A stretch of DNA of 64,000 bases from Physcia stellaris (lineage: Eukaryota > Ascomycota > Lecanoromycetes > Caliciales > Physciaceae): assembly GCA_018902385.1 (NCBI GenBank), contig JABSSW010000026.1, forward strand, positions 496,001 through 560,000, written 5' to 3'. Numbering within the stretch: the first letter of the stretch is position 1; every line of letters begins with the position of its first letter. Under the pieces are notes generated by a model. The model was not told the DNA's origin. It did no database searches and saw only the letters and a program-made list of their open reading frames with translations. Of this stretch, positions 56,221 to 64,000 are shown piece after piece. Made by a program: the position numbers and the translations under genes.

Positions 56221-56754
56221 CGTGGAATAGTCTAATAATCCCATAGGGTATACCTAGGTCGCCCTGCGGTATTTAAATGTTCCAATTCCTAATTTTCTCA
56301 CCGTCACCGGATATCATCACCACTAGGATACGATCGAGGCTTTGAGGTCAAGTCTTAACACAATCTCACTCTACTCTGCGGTTATAAAAGGATCAAAATG
56401 TACGCTGGATAGCATCATCAGACATCCAGTAAGTTGAAGGGATTAGATACGTCGTTAATCCATTGCCCAAAGGTTTCAAGGTCGCGAAAACCATGCCGAA
56501 CCTGTCTACACTTTAGACTACATTACAAGAGAACACGCCCCGAAAGCTCCTACCCCGCCGACGTTAAGGCTCCAGAATGCCGCCGAATAGCTCGATACTG
56601 CTGCTCCAGAGCAGTTCCTATGGCCAATCTCCATAGTTCCACGCGAGTACTGGCTGTTTTCCCTTAGATCTCCAAATCAGACTGGCTCACAGCAGTAATA
56701 CACAGATCCAGGACGCCATGTCTCCGGAATCTTTCGGTAGCTGGTGGAAGCGCC
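56221..56754. other. Spacer, nothing recognised
   Basis: About 530 bases downstream of the minus-strand gene at 56755. Short frames only. Confidence 0.4.
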
Positions 56755-57258
56755 CTATGCCGAATCAAGCGCGACTTGGGTCCACTGCTGCTCCCTGGAT
56801 TGGTAAAAGGTATGCGCCGTATTCGCTGTCTCTTTTGCAGCCGTGCTTTTTTTCGCTCTGATTGCATTCCTAATTTCCGCGGCAGAAGGGCCTCCGTATG
56901 CGGTATACTGTTTCTCAAGATCGCTTGCCTGGGTGGCTCTCCTCGACCGAAAGCGGGTCAGACCGCTTAAACTTCGTAACATCGATGAAGCTCTAGACGG
57001 TTTTTTATTGATGGGCTCCTGCAGGGTACCGGCTCGGTGGTAGCCAGCGCGGTTGAAAGTTCGTAGAAGGGAGAAGCCACGTGCTGGAATCTCGATAGGG
57101 GTATTGTCGGTCTCGGCGTTTAGCGCTTTCTCTTCGTCGCGGTGCTCGCGCTTGTGGCGGAATTCTTTGATAAGTATGGCGGCGATGCTGGAGATGATGA
57201 GGACGGCGGCGATGATGCCGAGGACGAGGGTTATTTCATTGCCATTTACTGTAACCAT
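56755..57258 (-). CDS. Small single-pass membrane protein, unknown
   Basis: The ATG at 57258 gives MVTVNGNEITLVLGIIAAVL with a long hydrophobic span (residues 9-30, ending SSIAAILI), followed directly by a basic EFRHKREHRDEEK stretch. The remaining 130 residues are hydrophilic and basic (RSLSGLTRFRSRR) with a few Tyr. The frame is 167 residues without introns. With no cleavable signal it is probably a membrane-anchored protein with a short outside N-terminus and a cytosolic tail. The family is not recognised. Similar architecture is common among ascomycete orphan proteins. Confidence 0.65.
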   Translation of the reverse strand: MVTVNGNEITLVLGIIAAVLIISSIAAILIKEFRHKREHRDEEKALNAETDNTPIEIPARGFSLLRTFNRAGYHRAGTLQEPINKKPSRASSMLRSLSGLTRFRSRRATQASDLEKQYTAYGGPSAAEIRNAIRAKKSTAAKETANTAHTFYQSREQQWTQVALDSA

Positions 57259-58513
57259 GTTGTGGTCTGGTGAGTTTGGTGATATTGTTCGAGAACCTGA
57301 TTGTTGCTGTGACGAAAAGCACGTTGCTAGGTATTAATTTGAGGTTAAGAATCTCAAGTGGTCTAGATTTCCCCTTGAAGGTTTAAATTGGTGGTCTGTG
57401 TTTTGGGTGCGAAAAGTTTGATTTATCAGAGACGTGTAGACAATGCGTTTGTCTCACATCTCTTCTTCCACTAAGGTAAGACGGGAAAGCACAGAAGTTC
57501 CAACAAAGAACAAAACAACAACAAAGAGAGATGACACCCTACTGCCGAGCGTGTGCCCGGAGTTTCACCTCATAGTATAAAGCGACAGAGCTGCATAGCG
57601 ATGAAGCTCAAAGAAATTGACTATAGAGATTTCCGGTGACATACCTTGAGACGAGCTATCCTCACGGAGAACAATGCTTCACACACAGATCCACGGGACA
57701 TATCCAACATTCAATTCCTGAAGAGCTCGTACTCTCAATATTGGCAGCTCTCTTGGCTGCAAATGCCCAAGAAGTCCGAAGAAGCTCGGCATTGCAATTC
57801 AAGACATACCAGCCGTGTTCCGCCATCAATGAGCCACCCTAAGTAGTCTTGGTTGCAGTTTCTTACCAAATGAAAAATCAATCTCCTCTACTGTCTCCGA
57901 TACTGGCCACAATCATTCTCGATCCACAGTGAGAGGTTCGCTCTGTTATTAGAGACTATGGCTTGATGTACGGCTTCTCTCTTGTACGGAAGGACTAGTA
58001 GATAGGCTCTTTACCATGAGGGAACTTCCTCAGGCATCAGTGGCCGAGTGCATATCCTCCCTATGCCAGTGATGAATGGTCCCAGACATTAAATCGAGAT
58101 TGAGGTTTCACCAGGAACATTTTTCGCAGAGCGATGGTGAGAAAAATACTGGCGACAATGGCTAGTAGCGCTTAATGCTTGCAAAAGACTGTCCGATCGC
58201 CTGTACGGAGTCCTCCGTGCTCTTGTCTTGGCTTTAAATTTTCACGACTCCTACAGATATCTTTCTCCGCAAGAGCCCGAAACGTGAGGATTCCGAACAA
58301 GTCATTTTTAAGGAATGCTTGCGCAATTACTGACTTGATGTTAACGACAGCCGGCGCAAAGATCGGTGGAATCGAAGCGTTGTCGCAAAAATGGTCGCTA
58401 GTAAGGTGCATTTTCATTACGAATGCTATTATGTTTGGTTGCTGCATATCTCTCCATCTCTCGAATCTTGATCTTCTGTGCTCTTCCCGGATCTTGCGAT
58501 CTCAATAGCAACC
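57259..58513. other. Spacer, promoter of the 58514 gene
   Basis: About 1.25 kb between divergent starts. Short frames at 57636-57846 and 58179-58508 have no support. The region upstream of 58514 should hold the promoter. Confidence 0.4.
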
Positions 58514-59497
58514 ATGCGAGGCTTCTCTCTTCTGTTCTTTTATTCAAACACCTTGACAGTAGCCCATGGCGCAACCATTAGACCTCCAACAGAGCCAGAC
58601 CCATTCTTCTCTTCATCGTTTTCAAACGTTACTCTGGGCACGCATGTCGACCCCCGCTTCTCCCTCCAGCCGCACTACACGACAACCCGCCTCCCCGCCA
58701 CCGCCCTCCTCATGAACACGGTGACCCTGCTTGCTGAGGCTGCGGATCTGGATTTTAATGGGTACGTTAAGTGGAATCGTCCCGCCACCTTCAGTCGATA
58801 CCCTGCTGTAGATATCGATCTCCAGCTCAAGCGGTCAAGAGACCCGGTACATAATTTCCTGCTTATCTGGGCTCTGTATGAGGCGGCGTGGGATATGATT
58901 GATAAGAACAAGTTCTGTGTCAGTGACTTTGACATGGTATGGAGAGGAAAGGTGGTGGCGGTTTTGAGGTACAAACAAGCAACACAGCAAGAGTTGCAGG
59001 AAATAGAAGGTGGAGAGTCTAAAGATAATGAGACTGCGTCGTTGGCAAATCTAGCAACAGCTGGGGGCAGTGGATCGTCTATGCTTGGTGGTATAGCGCG
59101 TGGGACGAGCCCATTGAACACGACCGTGGAATTCCCACTGTCTTTTCGGACATCCAATGAAGAGGTGCTTACCCTGCACCTGCAGTATCTCTCGAACGCT
59201 AGGGATCTGCCTATCTTCGGCGTCTTCATGGCCGTTATAGCTGCACTAAAAGACAACGCCTACTATGACCCCACTGATCGCGTCTATCCATTCTCCTCTA
59301 GCACCCCTGGCTTTGACACCCAGCTCTCGATATTGCGGAACGAACCGCCGATAACAACGCCACCTTTCTTCGAGAGGACCCATATAACACATACAATCCG
59401 ACTCATTCCCGGTTTCATGCTGGAGGAGCGGAAAATCGCAGAGGTAGCTTTCACGTTCAGGCTTGGTAATAAGGGGCAAGTAGACCTATTTACTTGA
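58514..59497 (+). CDS. Two-module secreted protein, unknown family, member 1
   Basis: The open frame runs upstream to 58478, but starting at the ATG at 58514 gives a clean signal peptide (MRGFSLLFFYSNTLTVAHGA), so I choose it. The product is 327 residues, without introns. The N-terminal module reads ALLMNTVTLLAEAADLDFNG, then AVDIDLQ, FLLIWALYEAAWDMIDKNKF and FDMVWRGKVVAVL. The C-terminal module reads FGVFMAVIAALKDNAYYDPT, then PPFFERTHITHTIRLIPGFM and IAEVAFTFRLGNKGQVDLF. Order and hydrophobic pattern match the protein at 62671-63648. NxT/NxS sequons (FSNVTLG, LNTTVEF) fit secretion. A Ser/Gly-rich linker separates the modules. No enzyme motif. Probably an extracellular, lineage-specific protein. 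Confidence 0.75.
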   Translation: MRGFSLLFFYSNTLTVAHGATIRPPTEPDPFFSSSFSNVTLGTHVDPRFSLQPHYTTTRLPATALLMNTVTLLAEAADLDFNGYVKWNRPATFSRYPAVDIDLQLKRSRDPVHNFLLIWALYEAAWDMIDKNKFCVSDFDMVWRGKVVAVLRYKQATQQELQEIEGGESKDNETASLANLATAGGSGSSMLGGIARGTSPLNTTVEFPLSFRTSNEEVLTLHLQYLSNARDLPIFGVFMAVIAALKDNAYYDPTDRVYPFSSSTPGFDTQLSILRNEPPITTPPFFERTHITHTIRLIPGFMLEERKIAEVAFTFRLGNKGQVDLFT

Positions 59498-61713
59498 TCT
59501 GACTTTGTATCTTTGTATCTCTTGTACCCTGAAGGACTAATCGAGGATTTCTGATAAATCGTTGCCATCTGAACTCTCTGTTCTTGCTAACCCTCAGCTC
59601 ATTAGGCTCGGACATGGACTTCTGATCAGGAAAGGTACTTCGGGCACTGAGAGTGGCTCAGAAATATCGTGATGCCCAGTACTTTCATCAATCATTATAT
59701 GCCATTGTGCATAGCGGCATTTGCCTCAGAAGATACAGCCATACCCGCTTCAGCTGTTACGATAGTGCATTCATCATCCCTAATGCGTTGGGGGTTGTAA
59801 TTGGAATACCTCGTTTCTCTGTAGGTAGTGTTGTAGGTAAGTCAACAGTCTCTTATAGTGCGATTGGGGCTATCATAATTTATTTTGTCACCTAAACCCA
59901 GCACAGTCAGCGTCGAGTATGTGCTTATGCTTGATCGACGAGAAAACTCTAGAAACACCACGCGGTTATATGAGTATGCTACACTTTAGACTGCTTATTA
60001 ACTTATCTTGGGGAGAACTGTTGGTTGTATCCCTTGATCGTTGGCGACAAGCCGGTTCGATGATCCGACAAGAATGTCCAATTTAGGAGTTACTAAGCTG
60101 AGGTATGGAGACGATAGGCTCTTGCAACCTTTGTTTCCTTATGTGACGTATACGTTGGCATCCACATAGGATTGCGCGCTTTCCGCTACTGACATAAGTT
60201 CATCTGAGTTAGGGGAGATGCAGAGTGCTGTAGAAGTCAATTCGTGGTAGAGTGTACTTCAAGCGAAGAGATGTCGACATATGCTGGGGTTGAGACTTCA
60301 TTCTTAATATATCACGACTAGTTCAAAGGTACAGACACGAAAAGATGTTTTGAGTTTCACAGCTTCTGCTGCACGCAACAGCGGGCTTAGATGATGAAAA
60401 GCCTAATAAAAGACGATGCCTAGTCAAGCAAGGCACACCGCAACCTCTCTAAATCTTGGGCCATTGGAAAATGTCTCTTTTCGACTTGAAGCTTGTCTTG
60501 ACACCGAAGTTAGCGCATTCCCAGGGTTTTACACAGGCTGTCCAGGTAGTGCACCCACCCTCCCAATTCCATCCAGCAGAGGTAGACCACTCTCCTTAAT
60601 TAAACATGAGGTGCCCACGAATGTCTCAAGATAGGATCATCAACGAAACTCAAAGTTCAAGAAAGGTCTACCTTAAATATAACCCGGAAGATCGGCTCCC
60701 GCACTGCTGTTGTCCATGACGAATCGATATCCTTGATCCATGGACACATCGGAGAGATTCCTCACTCTCTCATTTAAGACCTGATCCGCGAACCGAACCC
60801 CTCATTTCCAGCAGGATCCGGTCCCAGATCCCCCAGCGCGACAGCGCTAATCCCATATCCTAGATAAGTCCCAGTCCTGACACGTGAATCCGGCTGGCGA
60901 GGCCTTTCCACGACGTCACCTCGACATGCCTCATCCGGACATTCCTGGAAACTGAAGTCATGTGACGGGTCTATAGCTCTCCAAGATGAAAACCTGGTGA
61001 AGACGGCATGAGCGACGAAGAAGGGCCGTCGGAAGCGATATACACCATAGGTATCATCGAAGAGATCGAAGGGGACGCAGCACTTGTTCTCTTAAGTTGT
61101 GGATCCGAGGTTGATGTTAGTGAATGGAATTACACAGAGAAGTGCTTGGTGAAGCAACCCTGTGGATTCTAGTACAAAATCCTCGACATTTCTTATTCCT
61201 TGCCTTGCTTTGTAATATGTGGTGAGGTACTGCGATGCAATTTCCTGTTTCCCATCAATGTCGCTTACACGGTGTTCCTGCAGGAAATCCTTCCCTTCGA
61301 GTATCGCGTAGACGGAGTAGAGCGCATATCACTATGCTCAGCGCTTATACAACTCTCGGATTTTATGCGATCGATCCGTATAACATGGGCTAGCATCAAT
61401 TGTGAGGAGCTGGTGGAGTTACGCCTAGCTAGTATGGTAAGATCCCAAATGGCCTGCGTGGAAAATGGCTAACTCATATCTAGTGATTTGAACTTCGACC
61501 TGATCTTTGTTGGGGTCATCAAGAAGGGTACACTCTTTGCGAGCTCACCGCTCATGATAGAGAGTTTCCTTGTGCGCAGAAGCTTTTTGCTTATTACAAC
61601 TAACTCTTTGCAATTGACTACTCACCTCCTCTAACATGCAACCTTTATACACGTATCCTATTATCGACCTCAGATATTTTAATCAAGTCCAGACACTCGT
61701 CACTTAGAGTCTG
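59498..61713. other. Gene-poor spacer
   Basis: About 2.2 kb. Only short frames (59653-59895, 60416-60634, 61200-61472) without support, plus the small frame at 61008-61172 listed separately. Confidence 0.4.
61008..61172 (+). CDS. Possible 54-residue acidic peptide or exon
   Basis: An ATG frame of 54 residues, MSDEEGPSEAIYTIGIIEEI at its start and ending KQPCGF. Composition looks protein-like and acidic, but there is no homologue known to me and no splice evidence. It may be chance. Confidence 0.2.
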   Translation: MSDEEGPSEAIYTIGIIEEIEGDAALVLLSCGSEVDVSEWNYTEKCLVKQPCGF

Positions 61714-62331
61714 TCACACCCTGTCAATTCTTCCTTCCCCAATCTTCTTGCCCGCTATCTCATAAGTAAAGATACACGTAAACTTGCAGCATTTTGAATG
61801 CATGAAGAACATCAAATTCCACATATCTCCCCACGTCATGATCTGGCCCTCAAAATTGGTAATCACAATCTCGAAGCCATTGTGAATGCGATTGTAGAAC
61901 CTTTGATGGCCTTGTCGATCTGCTATGAGAGGTGCGTTCACGTCTTGTAGGTCAATGTGATGCTTCACGACATCTGTGGACGCCAAGATTAGGGAAATGA
62001 GCTGAGACTCTGCGGAACTGTAGAGATTGATCCAGCGATAGTCGACCACCATCTGGCTGTCTGGGATTATGAACCGTTCGCGGTAATTATTGCCTGAAGA
62101 GAAGCTGGGCAAGTAGAGGAGAGATCAGGTTTGCCGAAAAAGAATGGCAAGGTTTAAGGAATGGGTACCTTGCGCTCTGACTGACAGTGTTTGTTGGCCG
62201 CGTAACATTATTGACAGGGATGTTCAACGCGTGCAAGGCGAAAAGGGGTTGTGATTTGAGGCTGGAAGGGAGATGACAAACAGCCAAAGAGTGGAAATCA
62301 CGGTCGCTCGAAAGATCAAAGAAGCAGGCAT
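61714..62331 (-). pseudogene. Secreted family member 2, probably frameshifted
   Basis: The ATG at 62331 encodes a strong signal peptide (MPASLIFRATVISTLWLFVI). An intron at 62105-62168 (GTACCC donor, GCCCAG acceptor) leads into SFSSGNNYRERFIIPDSQMV, then QLISLILASTDVVKHHIDLQ, FEIVITNFEGQIMTWGDMW and FTCIFTYEIAGKKIGEG. The last blocks follow the N-terminal module of the proteins at 58514 and 62671. The signal peptide and the sequence just before the intron (FALHALNIPVNNVTRPTNTV) are in different frames without room for an intron, and exon lengths do not sum to a multiple of three. So this is a host gene with one frameshift, or my exon 1 is wrong. It is a single-module member of about 185 residues. 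It is divergent from the gene at 62671. Confidence 0.5.
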
Positions 62332-62670
62332 TCTGGAGACGTACTCTGAATAATTTTTATAAGTGGCAACTAGAAGAGAAGAGATCTCTCTGAAATTCCT
62401 GGCCTGCAATGCATGGAATTCCTGGCCTCCGCTCGTCTTGTTACGCGCTTTGTGCGTTAACCGCGAATGCGGGATGCCTTGTCAATATCCGGTCTACGGA
62501 GTGCTGCTCGCATAATCGCTTTTCTTTTCTCTACATGCGATCAGCGGAAAATAAAGCCATAATCGGTTAAAATTTCTCTATTCTGCGGTCAGTTTATCGA
62601 AATTGCGGCGACCCCAACTATCTTATTGCAATTCTGTACAGCTGACCCAGTGAGCTCTCAATTTTCTGTC

Positions 62671-63648
62671 ATGTATACGATGAACTGCTCATTGCTTCTC
62701 TTTGTGCTTGCTTGGGCATTCAAGGTATCCTCAAGCCCGGCGCCAATCAATCTTTCGGTAGCAGCCAACCTCACCGCTGTCGCAAACCTCACCTTTGGCC
62801 CCATACCCAACAACTTTAAAATACGGCCAAACATCGTCTTTCCAATGAAGTTCACCCAAGAAGCTGTCGTTATAAACATTGTCCAAGCTTTAAAGACTAT
62901 CGGAAAGGGCGACTTCAAAGGCGAAATGCCAACGCTGAAATACAGTACTGCAAGATATCCGCAGCCCGTGATCTCCGTTCGTCAACCAGACGAGCAAAAT
63001 ATAAAGCGGGAGTACGTGGTTTGGGGATTGCTGCTGTCGTTGCTTGTAATGTACAAAGAAGAACAGGGATTCCATTGGACACATTTTACCTTGCTGCTAG
63101 ATGATGAAGAGGTCGGAGGTCTGGGGTTTGGATCTCCGAGAGGGATAGAGGAAGGCCTCAAACACCACAACCCCAAGACATCGACGACATTTGGAATTGT
63201 CGACGGAGCCCTTTCCATTAGTCAAGTTCCTTCCAGCAGCTCTACAACAAGCGGCGCAGCACTCCCAATGGTCCTAACGGAAGCACCCAACCTCGCGATC
63301 CCATCCAACAACAACCCTCTCAAAGTCGATTTCCAATACAGAGGCCGCGCCTATGGAAAAGGCGATATGTTCGTTGCCATTGTCTGGGCTATGGCTGTGG
63401 CTGCAATACCTCCTTCCAATGCCATACTCCCGGATCGTTGGAATCCTGGTGTTACTGATAGCGCTTGCAAGTTCTTTATGGAGGTCACACCACGGAGGAC
63501 ACCACCATATTTTCAATTTTTCTGGCTCATTGAAACCTTGGCAGAAACAGCAGATTACCTAGTGGAGCATAAGGTCTACCGTGGACTTTCTTTGCTCATC
63601 AAGATCTACGAGAATCCGATTGGGACAGGAACACTGGCGGCAGCGTAG
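62671..63648 (+). CDS. Two-module secreted protein, unknown family, member 3
   Basis: The frame is open from a TTG at 62626; the ATG at 62671 gives MYTMNCSLLLFVLAWAFKVS, a signal peptide, and is preferred (the ATG at 62680 is also possible). The product is 325 residues, no intron. Module one: VVINIVQALKTIGKGDFKGE, then PVISVRQPDEQNIKREYVVW, GLLLSLLVMYKEEQGFHWTH and FTLLLDDEEVGGLGFG. Module two: DMFVAIVWAMAVAAIPPSNA, then ACKFFMEVTPRRTPPYFQFF, WLIETLAETADYLVEHKVYR and GLSLLIKIYENPIGTGTL. The internal resemblance suggests an ancient duplication. N-terminal NLS/NLT sequons fit secretion. It is related to the 58514 gene and the 61714 gene. No known domain is recognised. Confidence 0.75.
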   Translation: MYTMNCSLLLFVLAWAFKVSSSPAPINLSVAANLTAVANLTFGPIPNNFKIRPNIVFPMKFTQEAVVINIVQALKTIGKGDFKGEMPTLKYSTARYPQPVISVRQPDEQNIKREYVVWGLLLSLLVMYKEEQGFHWTHFTLLLDDEEVGGLGFGSPRGIEEGLKHHNPKTSTTFGIVDGALSISQVPSSSSTTSGAALPMVLTEAPNLAIPSNNNPLKVDFQYRGRAYGKGDMFVAIVWAMAVAAIPPSNAILPDRWNPGVTDSACKFFMEVTPRRTPPYFQFFWLIETLAETADYLVEHKVYRGLSLLIKIYENPIGTGTLAAA

Positions 63649-64000
63649 AGCCCAATGAGGAAAACGTGGTATAGAACCGCCTGGAGTAATCGCGTAGGCA
63701 TTCTGCAGTAGCAGCGTGTTTAATGGGGGTAACAAGGAAAATGCCTGAACATGTTTCCATCAGCTCGAAGAAGGATTGAGTAGTTGATTGTACAGATTCA
63801 GATGTGTTCTGTCCATTTGAACGTATGTGATGTATCACAGGCTAAATGTTTAGGTGTCGTTGGAGCGATATTTTATTGTATTGTAGAGAAAGAAAGATGA
63901 TATCGGACTTGTCACCTGAATCTGGATCTAGTCCGGCTTTCGATCTCGTAAACTCTTCATGCATGGATCTTTCATTTACCCCGGGATTTGCCGTCCGATT
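63649..64000. other. 3' flank to the window end, nothing recognised
   Basis: About 350 bases after the last stop, with one overlapping minus-strand short frame that is not supported. Confidence 0.4.

Noticed and set aside
1-64000. tRNA genes and CRISPR arrays
   Set aside because: No tRNA-like A/B boxes or spacer-repeat arrays were seen on reading; a tRNA covariance scan would be needed to be sure.

Overview
The window looks like nuclear DNA of a filamentous ascomycete (Pezizomycotina). Genes are small and spread over both strands. Introns are short (about 45-155 bases) with GTRNGT-like donors, and some have CTAAC-like branch sites. Several encoded families are typical of these fungi: a fungal-type nucleoside hydrolase, a PQQ-repeat beta-propeller protein, a DUF1772 membrane protein, an Apple/PAN-like secreted protein, F-box and ankyrin remnants, and many small secreted proteins. 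The species cannot be named from the sequence. No tRNA, rRNA or CRISPR array was seen.

Layout. 0.2-26.2 kb is ordinary GC-balanced DNA: one member of an unknown MP(A/V)YR-SKFTEH family, a divergent pair of unknown paralogues (4.6-8.1 kb), a nucleoside hydrolase with a probable frameshift, a small disordered protein, a secreted PQQ propeller protein, two small proteins related to the secreted family at the right end, a DUF1772 protein and an Apple-like secreted protein. Three truncated genes (acyl-CoA ligase-like, ankyrin, F-box) lie next to the repeat island. 26.2-42.1 kb is one AT-rich island: a Ty3/Gypsy LTR element with a small non-autonomous LTR element and a Copia element inserted in it, all fossil. 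42.1-64 kb is again gene-bearing: a secreted R-type lectin-like protein, the second SKFTEH paralogue, membrane and secreted proteins of unknown function, and three members of a secreted family (58.5-63.6 kb).

The strongest signal is the mutation pattern in the island. The differences within the three LTR pairs are all transitions, and I count 53 of 58 at C followed by a pyrimidine (CpT or CpC, either strand). Only four are at CpA and one at CpG. Classical RIP in Neurospora prefers CpA. Here CpA, TpG and CpG survive in large numbers while CC/GG have almost vanished. As a result, open frames across about 15 kb contain no Pro, Gly or Trp. This looks like a RIP-like process with a different context.

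The genes show no obvious single pathway. The recurring theme is lineage-specific secreted and small membrane proteins around a repeat island, which resembles a fast-evolving accessory compartment. That reading is inference.
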